Positions 33,947-43,184 of a stretch of 64,000 bases of DNA are shown in pieces (positions within the stretch are counted from its first letter, which is position 1; every line of letters begins with the position of its first letter). The stretch is from Chania fonticola_B (lineage in GTDB: Bacteria > Pseudomonadota > Gammaproteobacteria > Enterobacterales > Enterobacteriaceae). The translations under genes were made by a program, and so were the position numbers. Under the pieces are notes generated by a model that saw only the letters and a list, made by a program, of their open reading frames with translations, made no database searches and was not told where the DNA came from. The DNA lies in the NCBI RefSeq assembly GCF_048537545.1, contig NZ_CP183218.1; one strand, given 5' to 3'.

Positions 33947-35061
33947 TGGCAACCGCCGATGTGATTGTCATTGGCGCAGGCATTATCGGTGCTGCCTGCG
34001 CGTGGCAGTTAGCACAACAAGGGTTACGAGTGTTACTGATTGACGATCGCCGCCCTGGCGCCACCGCTGCGGGCATGGGCCATTTGGTTTGCATGGATGA
34101 CAACCCCGCAGAGCTGGCGCTGAGTGCCTACTCCCTACATTTGTGGCGCAGCGTGCTGGACCGTATGCCGGATAACTGTGCCTGGCGCGGCTGCGGTACG
34201 CTGTGGTTGGCGGAAAAACCGCAAGAAATGGCCATTGCCGAAGTGAAGCAACTGCGGATGGCAGCACTTGGAGTCAACAGTGAACTCATGGACTCACAAC
34301 AAGTCGCACAGCTTGAACCTATGTTGCGTAGCGGCTTGGCCGGAGGATTGCGCGTGCCGGGGGATGGCATTATTTATGCCCCTAATGCTGCGCGCTGGTT
34401 GGTTGAAGATGCGGGGGATGCAGTACGGCGGGTTTACGGTGAAGTGGTCGCGTTGGAGCAACAGGCGGTGATACTGGCCAACGGGGAGCGACTGAGCGCA
34501 CCGGTGATAACGTTAGCCTGCGGATTACACGCCGACAAGCTGTTGCCAGCCCCGCTGCTCAGAGCGAAAAAAGGCCAACTGGCGATCACCGATCGATACC
34601 CGCAACGGGTTAGGCACCAATTGGTTGAGTTGGGCTATGGGGCTAGTGCGCATGCCTCTGATGGGACCTCGGTGGCCTTTAACGTTCAGGCTCGCCCAAC
34701 CGGCCAACTGCTGATCGGTTCCTCACGCCAGTTTGATTCGCTCGATCCGGCAATCGACATGCCGTTGCTCGCTACCATGCTCAAGCGTGCCGCAGAGTTC
34801 CTGCCCGCATTGGCAACCATGAGCCTCATCCGTTGCTGGGCGGGGGTTCGGGCAGCATCGGCGGATGGTTTACCCCTGTTAGGACCCCACCCGGCTTATC
34901 CATGGCTGTGGTTGGCTCTGGGCCATGAAGGGCTGGGCGTCACCACGGCAATGGGCAGCGCCGCCTTGATCGCCGCACAAATCCAACAGCAGCGCACAGC
35001 AATAGATGACTCCCCTTATCGAGCCGCGCGAATGTTCACTACAAACGAGGCCCACCAATGA
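33946..35061 (+). CDS. D-hydroxyproline dehydrogenase, FAD-binding beta-type subunit
   Basis: 371-residue DadA/glycine-oxidase-like flavoprotein: dinucleotide fold VIVIGAGIIGAACAWQLA at 6-23, a GMGHLVCMDD active-site loop, and C-terminal GVRAASADGLPLLG and LGHEGLGVTTA closing the FAD site. It pairs with the two genes downstream like the HcnC/HcnA/HcnB-type three-part amine dehydrogenases, and oxidises cis-4-hydroxy-D-proline to the pyrroline. Translation is coupled on both sides by overlapping stop and start codons. Confidence 0.88.
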   Translation: MATADVIVIGAGIIGAACAWQLAQQGLRVLLIDDRRPGATAAGMGHLVCMDDNPAELALSAYSLHLWRSVLDRMPDNCAWRGCGTLWLAEKPQEMAIAEVKQLRMAALGVNSELMDSQQVAQLEPMLRSGLAGGLRVPGDGIIYAPNAARWLVEDAGDAVRRVYGEVVALEQQAVILANGERLSAPVITLACGLHADKLLPAPLLRAKKGQLAITDRYPQRVRHQLVELGYGASAHASDGTSVAFNVQARPTGQLLIGSSRQFDSLDPAIDMPLLATMLKRAAEFLPALATMSLIRCWAGVRAASADGLPLLGPHPAYPWLWLALGHEGLGVTTAMGSAALIAAQIQQQRTAIDDSPYRAARMFTTNEAHQ

Positions 35062-35306
35062 AACTGATCGCCTTAACCATTGCCGGGCAACCTTATCAGG
35101 TACAGGAAGGTATCACCGTGGCCGCCGCACTCAGCTTAAGCGGACAAGATCATTGCCGGATCTCCGTCAGCCAGCAGCCACGCGCGCCCTTTTGTGGCAT
35201 GGGCGTGTGCCAGGAATGCCGAGTGATCATCAATGGCGTACAGCAGTTGGCCTGCCAAACCTTGTGCCAACCCGAGATGAGTATCGAAAGGAGCGGGGAG
35301 AAATGA
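35058..35306 (+). CDS. D-hydroxyproline dehydrogenase, small [2Fe-2S] subunit
   Basis: 82-residue plant-type ferredoxin-like subunit. The cluster cysteines are in PFCGMGVCQECRV (C-x4-C-x2-C) and LACQTLC. It matches the gamma (HcnA-like) subunits that carry electrons between the flavoprotein and the second large subunit. It overlaps both neighbours by four bases. Confidence 0.88.
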   Translation: MKLIALTIAGQPYQVQEGITVAAALSLSGQDHCRISVSQQPRAPFCGMGVCQECRVIINGVQQLACQTLCQPEMSIERSGEK

Positions 35307-36652
35307 ACAACCTGCAATGCGAAGTGTTGATTATTGGTGCTGGCCCTGCCGGATTGGCAGCAGCGCTGGCCGTAGGCGAAAGCCGGCAACGCATAGTCAT
35401 GCTTGATGATAACCCTCGGCCTGGTGGGCAAATCTGGCGTGATGGGCCAGCGGTCACCTTATCCGCGATCGCCCTACGCTATCGGCAAGCCGTTGAGGCG
35501 TTGGATAACGTCACCCTGCTCAGTGCGACAAAAGTCGTGGCGCAAAGCGGACCACAGCAACTGCTGTATGAAAATGCCCAGGGTTGTGGGACGATCAACT
35601 ATCAGCGCTTAATCTTATGCTGCGGTGCGCGCGAGCTGTTATTGCCCTTCCCTGGCTGGACGCTACCGGGCGTAACAGGGGCTGGCGGCTTACAGGCGCA
35701 GCTCAAAAATGGCTTATCGCTGCAAGGCGAACGGATCGTCATTGCTGGCAGCGGACCGTTGCTACTCGCGGTTGCCGATAGCGTCACCAAAGCGGGTGGT
35801 AAGGTCATACTGCTGGCCGAACAAGCCCCGATGAAACGCCTGGCGAGATTCGCCAGCGGGTTGTGGCATTGGCCAGTGAAAGTACGGCAGTCATTCCGCT
35901 TGATTCACCGCCGCTATCGTCCCAATAGCTACGTAGTGGAAGCGCTAGGCGAGCAGCGGCTGACCGCAGTTCGCGTCCAACAAGGGGAGCAGGTTCGTAC
36001 GATCGCCTGCGATCGACTTGCCTGTGGATTCGGGCTGGTGGCGAATATCGAATTAGCCATGCTATTGGGGTGCAGAATAAAGAATGCGGCCATTGCCGTT
36101 GATGCATTGCAACAAACCAGCGTGGCCAACCTGTATGCTGCGGGTGAATGTACCGGTGTGGGGGGAAGTGAACTGGCTTTGGCGGAAGGTGCGATTGCCG
36201 GGTATGCCGCCAGCGGTAATAGCGTACGTGCTCAGGCATTGTTGGCAAAACGTAGCGTATGGCGGCGTTTTGCCGCTGCAGTCAGCCAGACGTTTGTACT
36301 AAATCCAACGCTGAAAAACCTCGGTGCTGCCGACACCTTTCTGTGCCGCTGTGAGGATGTAACGCTGGGGGATATTGATGCTAAAACGGGCTGGGCAGCG
36401 ACCAAACTGCATAGCCGCTGCGGTATGGGGGCTTGCCAGGGGAAAATTTGCGCTACAGCGGCCCGATATCTGTTTGACTGGCCCCTACCGCAGCCAAGAG
36501 TGCCTTTGACCCCGGCACGGCTTGAGACACTGGCTTTACTGGCCCCTCACCCCAACCCTCTCCCACAGGGAGAGGGAGCTGGTACAGTGTCGTTTTCTGG
36601 TGTAAAGGTGATCTGCGATAGAGTTGATACAGAAGAGGAGTTTACTAAATAA
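35303..36652 (+). CDS. D-hydroxyproline dehydrogenase, large alpha-type subunit
   Basis: 449 residues from the ATG at 35303, which overlaps the ferredoxin stop. It has a pyridine-nucleotide-disulfide-like FAD fold (VLIIGAGPAGLAAALAV at 8-24), a second dinucleotide motif (IVIAGSGPLLLAVADS), and a C-terminal BFD-like cluster site CRCEDVTLGDI...CGMGACQGKIC. It is HcnB-like and completes the three-subunit enzyme. The last 35 or so residues (from LLAPHPNPLPQGEG) come from a repetitive element inserted at 36543-36581 and are not part of the family, so the natural end is probably near residue 412. Confidence 0.88.
   Translation: MNNLQCEVLIIGAGPAGLAAALAVGESRQRIVMLDDNPRPGGQIWRDGPAVTLSAIALRYRQAVEALDNVTLLSATKVVAQSGPQQLLYENAQGCGTINYQRLILCCGARELLLPFPGWTLPGVTGAGGLQAQLKNGLSLQGERIVIAGSGPLLLAVADSVTKAGGKVILLAEQAPMKRLARFASGLWHWPVKVRQSFRLIHRRYRPNSYVVEALGEQRLTAVRVQQGEQVRTIACDRLACGFGLVANIELAMLLGCRIKNAAIAVDALQQTSVANLYAAGECTGVGGSELALAEGAIAGYAASGNSVRAQALLAKRSVWRRFAAAVSQTFVLNPTLKNLGAADTFLCRCEDVTLGDIDAKTGWAATKLHSRCGMGACQGKICATAARYLFDWPLPQPRVPLTPARLETLALLAPHPNPLPQGEGAGTVSFSGVKVICDRVDTEEEFTK
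36543..36581 (+). repeat. Single end of the PHPNPLPQGEG-type repeat
   Basis: CCCTCACCCCAACCCTC followed by a CCCTCTCCC/GGGAGAGGG hairpin (36556-36576). The same sequence forms both ends of the element at 50434-50600. Here it lies inside the 3' end of a reading frame. Confidence 0.75.
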
Positions 36653-36784
36653 ATTGTGGCATTTTCGGTCCCCACCAAAGATTTCGTTACCCGCAAAATC
36701 CCATTTTGTGCTCCGGGCGTTGTATCAGCCTGGAGCACAGCTCTTTGCATCAAAAATGCAGACTTCAGAAACGCGGCCTGTTAT

Positions 36785-37135
36785 TTATAGCCAGCTGGTG
36801 TTTTTCCAACCTTTTTTTGCCATGCAGGCAGTAAATGCGGCTTTCCGGCTATTTATATTCACGTCCAAGGGGTAGCTTTCAACGCCTAATTTATTTTCAT
36901 ATTTATAACCACTACTATTACAACCATCGTCATCTTTATTGCATTTCAATGAAACCTGCTTTTCAACGCTTCTGGTAGCGACCTCATTTTTAACCGGGTA
37001 CTGAGCTAATGACTCAGTTTCGCAAAGGTTATTCGCCTCTTGCAGGGTCATTGTTGGCGTACCTAACGGTTCCCATGTGGCAGCACAGCCTGAAAGAATA
37101 ATGGCGGGAAAAACAGCAAATAGGCGTTTGTTCAT
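36785..37135 (-). CDS. Small lipoprotein, unknown function
   Basis: 116 residues with a type II signal peptide: charged MNKR, hydrophobic stretch and lipobox LSGC with Cys17. The mature part has four further cysteines (CETES, LKCNKDDDGC, ACMAKKGW) and an 'AxxACMxxKGW' ending often seen in small enterobacterial outer-membrane lipoproteins. It stands alone. No partner or function is evident. Confidence 0.7.
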   Translation of the reverse strand: MNKRLFAVFPAIILSGCAATWEPLGTPTMTLQEANNLCETESLAQYPVKNEVATRSVEKQVSLKCNKDDDGCNSSGYKYENKLGVESYPLDVNINSRKAAFTACMAKKGWKNTSWL

Positions 37136-37469
37136 AAAAGATTCTTTAGTTAAATTGAAGGAGTAATTTGTTAGCAGAGGACGCTTGTAAACATAACTTA
37201 CTGAGATCGAGATCTTTATCGGACAAGTTAGTCACTACAACGGTGAAATCCTTGGTATAGAAGACATCATAGTGTAACAGATTTAAACGGCAGATTAACG
37301 GCCATACTCCAATCCAACTCCTCGAGAGGAAACGATGCAGCAGGCCACCACAATCAGCTGGCGTCCAATCAATCTGCCCTACCGGTATTGACTAAAATTC
37401 GAATAATAAGAGAATGATAAGATTGTGTTGGGGCTCTCCCCAATGAGTAATCAATAGAAGCCGGAGCGA
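37136..37469. other. Intergenic region before the YddW-like gene
   Basis: 334 bases between divergent genes. No gene is seen. It must carry both promoters; GGAG at 37463-37466 is the only ribosome-binding-site-like sequence near the 3' end. Confidence 0.4.
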
Positions 37470-38795
37470 ATCATCGCCTGTTCTCATAGCTTTACCAAAG
37501 TTAAACAGCTAATCGTACTTCTTGCCGGTGTGCTTTCACTGGCCAGTTGCACCTCCGAACCTGCGAAATCCTTAGTCACTCCGTTGCCTTCGGTGGCAAA
37601 ACAGCCACTACCGGGTAAATCACAGCAAAGCCAGGAACCCGTGCGCGGCATCTGGCTGGCAACCGTTTCCCGCTTAGACTGGCCGCCAGTGACATCCGTC
37701 AATGTCGACAGCCCTGCAATCCGCATTCGCCAACAGCAAGAAGCATTGAAAGGCAAGCTGGATAAAATGCAGACGCTGGGTATCAACACCGTTTTTTTTC
37801 AGGTTAAACCTGATGGCACTGCGCTCTGGGCATCAAAAATTTTGCCATGGTCAGATGTGCTGACGGGGAATATTGGCGACAACCCAGGCTATGATCCGCT
37901 GCAGTTTATGCTGGATGAGGCACACAAGCGTGGCATGAAAGTCCATGCCTGGTTTAACCCCTACCGGGTATCCGTCAACACCAAGCCAGTAACCATTGAT
38001 AAACTGAACCGCACATTGTCGCAGCAGCCAGCCAGCGTCTATGTGCTACACCCCGACTGGATCCGCATCGCAGGCGACCGATTTGTGCTCGATCCAGGTA
38101 TCCCGGAGGTGCGGGACTGGATCACCAGCATCGTGGCGGAGGTGGTTGCCAACTATGATATTGACGGCGTGCAATTTGATGATTATTTCTATGCGGAGTC
38201 CCCTGGATCCGTGCTCAACGACAGCCAGACCTTCAAAAAGTATGGGCAACATTTTGGATCCAAAGCGGACTGGCGGCGAGACAATACTAAGCAATTGGTT
38301 GGGCAAGTTTCTCGGACTATCAAGAAGTTGAAGCCCGACGTTGAATTTGGTGTCAGCCCTTCTGGCGTATGGCGTAACCACTCACACGATGCGGCAGGTT
38401 CCAATACGCGAGGGGCTGCAGCCTATGATGAATCTTATGCCGACACCCGCAGTTGGGTACAGCTTGGTTTACTGGATTACATTGCCCCACAGCTGTATTG
38501 GCCCTTCGCGCGTGATGCGGCCCGTTATGATGTGCTCGCCAAATGGTGGGCGAATGTGGTGGCCTCCACCAATACGCGTCTTTATATCGGCGTTGCACTG
38601 TATAAAGTTGGGATCCCGTCAAAGAACGAGCCAGATTGGATGGTCAACGGTGGCGTGCAGGAGTTACAAAAGCAGCTGGATTTGAACGAGTCCGTATCGC
38701 AAATTAAAGGCACGATCCTGTTCAGAGAGAACTATCTCAATCAGCCACAGACCCAGCAGGCAGTCAATTACCTGAAAAGTCGCTGGGGTAGTTGA
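37470..38795 (+). CDS. YddW-like GHL10 glycosidase lipoprotein, non-canonical start
   Basis: Glycosyl-hydrolase-like family 10 (DUF187), close by eye to E. coli YddW over its whole length: RGIWLATVSRLDWPP, NTVFFQVKPDGTALW, KVHAWFNPYRVS, GVQFDDYFY and PQLYWPF. The frame upstream of the first canonical start (GTG 37530) still encodes a full lipoprotein signal (KVKQLIVLLAGVLSLASC). Starting at GTG would leave only six residues before the lipobox Cys. In that extension the only plausible start is ATC at 37470 or 37473 behind GGAG, since a stop lies at 37455. Family members are thought to act on peptidoglycan glycans denuded of peptides. The start is therefore odd, or lost by mutation. Confidence 0.85.
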   Translation: MIACSHSFTKVKQLIVLLAGVLSLASCTSEPAKSLVTPLPSVAKQPLPGKSQQSQEPVRGIWLATVSRLDWPPVTSVNVDSPAIRIRQQQEALKGKLDKMQTLGINTVFFQVKPDGTALWASKILPWSDVLTGNIGDNPGYDPLQFMLDEAHKRGMKVHAWFNPYRVSVNTKPVTIDKLNRTLSQQPASVYVLHPDWIRIAGDRFVLDPGIPEVRDWITSIVAEVVANYDIDGVQFDDYFYAESPGSVLNDSQTFKKYGQHFGSKADWRRDNTKQLVGQVSRTIKKLKPDVEFGVSPSGVWRNHSHDAAGSNTRGAAAYDESYADTRSWVQLGLLDYIAPQLYWPFARDAARYDVLAKWWANVVASTNTRLYIGVALYKVGIPSKNEPDWMVNGGVQELQKQLDLNESVSQIKGTILFRENYLNQPQTQQAVNYLKSRWGS

Positions 38796-38802
38796 GAGCT
38801 TT

Positions 38803-38821
38803 AGGGGGCAATACGCCCCCT
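38803..38821. terminator. Terminator between convergent genes
   Basis: AGGGGGC and GCCCCCT pair around a 5-base loop, between the YddW-like gene and ampC, followed by a short A/T-rich run. Confidence 0.75.
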
Positions 38822-38829
38822 GCTAAAAA

Positions 38830-39978
38830 TTACTTCTGTAACGCTTCAAGAATGCGATAAGCCGCCTCAACCCGCACAGGATTAGGATAATTTTTGTTAG
38901 CCAGCATCACGATGCCGAGATCCTGTTGAGGAATGAAGGCTACATAGCTGCCAAATCCACCGGTTGAGCCGGTTTTATGTACCCAAGAGGCGCTTGATAG
39001 TGGCGCTGGCGGAGTGATTTTTGTGACGCTCAGCGCTGCCAGTGCGTTTTTATTATCGCTACCCTCGACCACGGTTTTCTCTTTAACCGGCCAGTTCAGC
39101 ATTTCCCAACCCAGACCTTGATACATATCACCGGCATGCCAGTAGCGCGACTGGGCAAGCGTAATCCCCTTCTGCAGCGAGGCATCCTTCACTTTGGCAG
39201 GCGCCATGTTAGCCTGAACCCAGCTTGCCATATCCTGTATCGACGATTTCACGCCGTAGGCTTCGGCATCAAACATGCCCGGAGAAACGCGAACCGCTTT
39301 CCCATCGCGATAGCCCCAGGCATAGTGCTTATCTTCCTGCTGCGGCACGTTTATCCAGGTTTGCGATAGCTTCAACGGTTGGAACACGCGTTTGGTCATC
39401 GCCTGTTCAAAACTCATGCCTGATGGTTTGACCATCAGTGCGCCAAACAGGCCAATACTGGCGTTCGAGTAAAGGCGCTTGGTGCCCGGAGCCCACTGCG
39501 GTTGCCAGGTTTGATAATAATTCTGCAGCGATGCTTCATCGGTAACATTTTCCGGTATCTGCAGCGGTAAGCCACCGGCGGTATAGGTTGCCAGGTGCAG
39601 CAAGGTGATCCCCTGCCATTGCTTGCCAGACAGTGCTGGCCAGTACTTGCTCGCCGGATCGCTTAGGTTGATTTCACCGCGAGCAATGGCATCACCGCCC
39701 AGCACTCCTGTGAACGTTTTACTGACCGAACCCAGCTCGAATAAGGTCTGCTGCGTGACTGGCTTTTTGCCCGCAACGTCTGCCAATCCCCAGGTGAAGT
39801 AGTAAGGCTGCCCCTGATAAATCACCGCCACGGCCATGCCGGGAATGCCCTGCTCTTGCATCAATGGCGCAACGGTGCGATTAACAATGTCGGCTATCTG
39901 TTTTTCCGTTTGCGGTGCTGCAAACAATGAACCTGAGGTGGCGAGTAACAGCACACAGGATAGGGATTTCTTCAACAT
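38830..39978 (-). CDS. ampC: Class C beta-lactamase (AmpC)
   Basis: 382 residues. A Sec signal peptide (1-20, ending SLFA-AP) is followed by the serine beta-lactamase motifs: Ser84 in SVSK (mature Ser64), YSN (KRLYSNASIG) and HKTGSTGG. Length and motifs are those of chromosomal AmpC enzymes of the Serratia type, hydrolysing cephalosporins in the periplasm. No ampR gene adjoins it: the divergent neighbour is a PhzF-like gene, so AmpR, if present, acts from elsewhere or expression is constitutive-low. Confidence 0.95.
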   Translation of the reverse strand: MLKKSLSCVLLLATSGSLFAAPQTEKQIADIVNRTVAPLMQEQGIPGMAVAVIYQGQPYYFTWGLADVAGKKPVTQQTLFELGSVSKTFTGVLGGDAIARGEINLSDPASKYWPALSGKQWQGITLLHLATYTAGGLPLQIPENVTDEASLQNYYQTWQPQWAPGTKRLYSNASIGLFGALMVKPSGMSFEQAMTKRVFQPLKLSQTWINVPQQEDKHYAWGYRDGKAVRVSPGMFDAEAYGVKSSIQDMASWVQANMAPAKVKDASLQKGITLAQSRYWHAGDMYQGLGWEMLNWPVKEKTVVEGSDNKNALAALSVTKITPPAPLSSASWVHKTGSTGGFGSYVAFIPQQDLGIVMLANKNYPNPVRVEAAYRILEALQK

Positions 39979-40235
39979 TGCTATTTTTCCATCATTGAGG
40001 GCTAAAGGTTCTATCAGACGCGCTTAGTTTGTAGAACTTGATGATCGGCGGCAAACGGTAAAATTTAGCATCTGTTAAAAGTTTTTCTATTGGCTTGGGT
40101 GATAACCCTTGGCGTTAAATCAATCTCAATGAGTGCCAACGTATCACAAAACCCAACCATTTTAAGGTATTAGCAATTGATGTGCGTCATTTAATAGCGC
40201 TATCATCAAGCCTTATACCTAGCGGATGACGTCAA

Positions 40236-41132
40236 ATGCTCAGAAAAGATGATGTGAAACCTCGCGCCTACAAACAGGTGGATGTATTTACCACTTCGCC
40301 ATTGCAGGGGAATCCCTTGGCGGTGATCCTGGAGGCGGAGGGGTTGAATGAAATGCAAATGCTTTCGTTAGCTCGCTGGACCAACCTTTCGGAAACGACG
40401 TTTGTTTTCAAACCGACTAATTCGCTAGCCGATTATCAGGTGCGCATTTTTACCCCCGAAAAAGAGCTACCCTTTGCCGGGCATCCGACTTTGGGTACGG
40501 CCCATGCATTATTGGAGGCTGGGCTGGTGACCAAACAGCCGGGGGTGGTGATGCAAGAATGCGGGGTTGGTCTGGTGGCGGTCAATATCTTACCTGAAGG
40601 AACGCTGGCGTTTGCTGCGCCGGCGGTAACGCTTCGAACGTTGACTGCAGCAGAAAGGGAAACGCTAATGGCCGCTTTTCAACCTGCGGTTATCGAAGCC
40701 GATACGGTGCCGGTCATTGCCGACATGGGTATTCGCTGGCTTATGGTACGTCTGCCAAGCGCTCAATCCTGCCTGACGATGACACCGGATCATGCCACGA
40801 TTAAGAAGCTGCAAACCGATCATGAGGTTGATGGCGTGGTGATTTATGGTACCTATTCATCAGGTGAGCCAGCAGATTATGAAATGCGAGCGTTTCTGGT
40901 TGAAGGGGGTAAGTTGGTAGAGGACCCAGTGACTGGTAGTGCCAATGCATGCCTGGCCCGTTTGTTGATGGAAAATAACTTCCCCGACGGTGGTTCGACG
41001 GCGCAGGGATATCAGGTTCGACAAGGCACCCAACTATATCGAGATGGCCGGGTTAGCGTTCGCTTTATTGACGGTGAGCCTTGGATTGGTGGGAAGAGTT
41101 GCACGCTGATAAATGGTCAGTTACACATTTAG
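40236..41132 (+). CDS. PhzF-family isomerase (YddE-like)
   Basis: 298 residues with the diaminopimelate-epimerase-like double fold of PhzF proteins: QVDVFTTSPLQGNPLAV, NLSETTFVF (catalytic Glu), ELPFAGHPTLGTAHAL and EDPVTGSANACLA. The family includes PhzF of phenazine synthesis and many stand-alone enzymes of unknown substrate; no phenazine genes are near. The N-terminal ten residues before YKQVDVF are longer than usual, so a later start is possible. A good terminator follows. Confidence 0.85.
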   Translation: MLRKDDVKPRAYKQVDVFTTSPLQGNPLAVILEAEGLNEMQMLSLARWTNLSETTFVFKPTNSLADYQVRIFTPEKELPFAGHPTLGTAHALLEAGLVTKQPGVVMQECGVGLVAVNILPEGTLAFAAPAVTLRTLTAAERETLMAAFQPAVIEADTVPVIADMGIRWLMVRLPSAQSCLTMTPDHATIKKLQTDHEVDGVVIYGTYSSGEPADYEMRAFLVEGGKLVEDPVTGSANACLARLLMENNFPDGGSTAQGYQVRQGTQLYRDGRVSVRFIDGEPWIGGKSCTLINGQLHI

Positions 41133-41166
41133 CTGTGGCGATAATTTACGGAGTATCGACATTGTG

Positions 41167-41186
41167 ACCGGGTGCCCTTTCCCGGT
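41167..41186 (+). terminator. Rho-independent terminator after the PhzF gene
   Basis: ACCGGG and CCCGGT pair around an eight-base loop, followed by TTTTAATG on the plus strand. Confidence 0.75.
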
Positions 41187-41208
41187 TTTAATGATTGTTC
41201 ATGACGAA

Positions 41209-41829
41209 TCACAACAGCTTAAGTAAATGTGTCGCGATCCCCCATCGCAGAGAGACGCATTTATCCCCAACCAGGTCTAAAACAGAATAACTCGCGTTCG
41301 GTTGAGTATAACGGGGAAAATTGTCGACTCTTCCCTCTTTGAGCAAGGCCAGTACTCCTTGGCTGACTTGGCCATGAGATACAATGCATATTGTCTGGTG
41401 TGGGGCTACCGATTGTTGGTGGTGCAAAAAATTGATAACTCGCAGAGAGGCCTGCGTCAGCGACTCGCCGCCAGGGGCACAAAATTGCGCATCTCGCCCA
41501 AATAGCGACTCTGCTTCACTGGGATAGTCAGATTGTATTTGTTCCCGTGTCATCCCTTCATAATGACCGAATGCCTGCTCCTTCAGCGCAGGTTCCGCAA
41601 CCAACGGGCAGAGAAAACAGTCCGCCAGTGCCTGCCCCATGTGCCAGGCACGCCCAAGGGGAGATGCGTAGACACAGTCTGTAGGGTAAGCGGCGTCTGT
41701 TAATGCTGCCAGTAAAGCTGATGTCTCAAGCACACCTCGTTTAGTCACCGGACTGTCCATATGCCCCTGGATAATACCGCGCTGATTCCATTCCGTTTGC
41801 GCATGTCGTACAAGTATCACTTTCATCAA
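41209..41829 (-). CDS. Histidine phosphatase (phosphoglycerate-mutase-like)
   Basis: 206 residues. The RHA motif VRHAQTEWNQRG puts the catalytic His at 9, with ASPLGRA, EQAFGHYEGMT and IVSHGQV supplying the other conserved residues. It is the GpmB/CobC-type branch 1 histidine phosphatase, cytoplasmic. The substrate is unknown. It converges on the PhzF gene and has no operon partner. Confidence 0.85.
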   Translation of the reverse strand: MMKVILVRHAQTEWNQRGIIQGHMDSPVTKRGVLETSALLAALTDAAYPTDCVYASPLGRAWHMGQALADCFLCPLVAEPALKEQAFGHYEGMTREQIQSDYPSEAESLFGRDAQFCAPGGESLTQASLRVINFLHHQQSVAPHQTICIVSHGQVSQGVLALLKEGRVDNFPRYTQPNASYSVLDLVGDKCVSLRWGIATHLLKLL

Positions 41830-41918
41830 AAATTACCGTTGCTCAATCAGGCTAAAGGCCAGATTCGCCAGCCTGCTGAAAATTCGTTATTATCCACATC
41901 CACTCTCTATCCGGCAGC

Positions 41919-42620
41919 ATGATGTCTACGATTTTCGATACTTTTATTGCCCCACCGTGCCATGACGAGATAGAGATCCTCTATCAGGACGATCACCTGG
42001 TGCTCATCAATAAGCCCGCCGGGCTGCTCAGCCTCTCGGGGAAGAATCCGCAAAATCTCGATTCGGTGCATCATCGGTTGGTACAGATATTCCCCGGCTG
42101 CACCCTGATTCACCGCCTTGATTTCGGTACTTCCGGGCTGATGGTGGTTGCACGCAATAAGACTATCAACGCAGCCCTCTGCCAGCAATTCAGCCAGCGC
42201 ACCGTGACCAAAGTTTACAGCGCACTGCTCTGCGGACACCTGAACGACAACAACGGGGTGATAGATGCTGCGATTGCCAAAGACCCGGCGTTGTTCCCAC
42301 TGATGTCGATTTGCTCAATCCACGGCAAGCCCGCTCGCTCCCGCTATCGTGTCGTTGAACGCTTAAATCACGAGTTGGAAGACGGGGCGTTACTGCCTTT
42401 GACGCGTGTAGAGCTAACTCCGGAGACCGGGCGCACCCATCAATTGCGTATTCACTGCCAGCAGTTGGGACACCCTATTTTGGGCTGCGATCTGTATGGC
42501 GGTCTCCTAATACCTGGCACCGAACGGACGCCGCGGCTGATGCTGCATGCCAGTGAGCTGCATTTTGTTCATCCTATTAGCGAAGCGTTGATCAAAGCCA
42601 GTAATGCCTGCCCGTTTTGA
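41919..42620 (+). CDS. RluA-family RNA pseudouridine synthase
   Basis: 233 residues. The catalytic Asp68 is in IHRLDFGTSG, with INKPAGLLS (30-38) and RTHQLRIHCQQLGHPILG (about 168-185) as the other RluA-family motifs. There is no S4 domain, as in RluA and TruC-type enzymes. It modifies uridine in rRNA or tRNA; which site cannot be told. It is a single gene with its start 89 bases from the divergent phosphatase gene. Confidence 0.88.
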   Translation: MMSTIFDTFIAPPCHDEIEILYQDDHLVLINKPAGLLSLSGKNPQNLDSVHHRLVQIFPGCTLIHRLDFGTSGLMVVARNKTINAALCQQFSQRTVTKVYSALLCGHLNDNNGVIDAAIAKDPALFPLMSICSIHGKPARSRYRVVERLNHELEDGALLPLTRVELTPETGRTHQLRIHCQQLGHPILGCDLYGGLLIPGTERTPRLMLHASELHFVHPISEALIKASNACPF

Positions 42621-42711
42621 AAGTGAAAGTATCTATAACGAGCCGAACAACTCCTCTTCCAGGCCTTCAGACAATTCTAAAGGGTAGGCAGTTTTTTCTT
42701 TCTAGCTTCCA

Positions 42712-43014
42712 TTATTTAAACAGCAATGAAGAAAGCCCTATAAATACTACTAAGCTCATAATCACCTGAACCAAGACGACAAAAAATGCAAGAGCTCCTA
42801 ACACTGTGGTTTTTCTACGAAGAATAAACGTAATACCGGATAGTACAGCGCTGAACAGAACGGCTTTAAGTATATACGTGAGTGGTACCATTGCTGCGTA
42901 GCCTGTATGTAAACCGGCCATACCAATAAGTCCGATAAACAAGCCACCGCAAAAACCCCATCCCCAGAACGTCATTGGCAAACTTAGCTGCCCTGTTACT
43001 AGCTTTTTCAACAT
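42712..43014 (-). CDS. Small membrane protein, unknown function
   Basis: 100 residues with three predicted transmembrane helices (about 15-35, 42-62, 70-98) and a short charged loop LRRKTTVLG between the last two. ATG at 43014 is preceded by an AAGGGATG-like site. No family is recognised. It is surrounded by AT-rich intergenic DNA and single genes. Confidence 0.65.
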   Translation of the reverse strand: MLKKLVTGQLSLPMTFWGWGFCGGLFIGLIGMAGLHTGYAAMVPLTYILKAVLFSAVLSGITFILRRKTTVLGALAFFVVLVQVIMSLVVFIGLSSLLFK

Positions 43015-43184
43015 AATTACATCCCTTTTATCATGTTAGTATGTAAACTCTTTGTTTTTTTCAAAGTCCACTTCTGGAGCTGGCTAGCCCCAAAGGGCGG
43101 AACAACGATGCATCTTTATCTACATGGAGCAGGTCAGAATCTAAAGCGATAAAACATAACATTCGGGTGGGAAAGATCTTTCTA

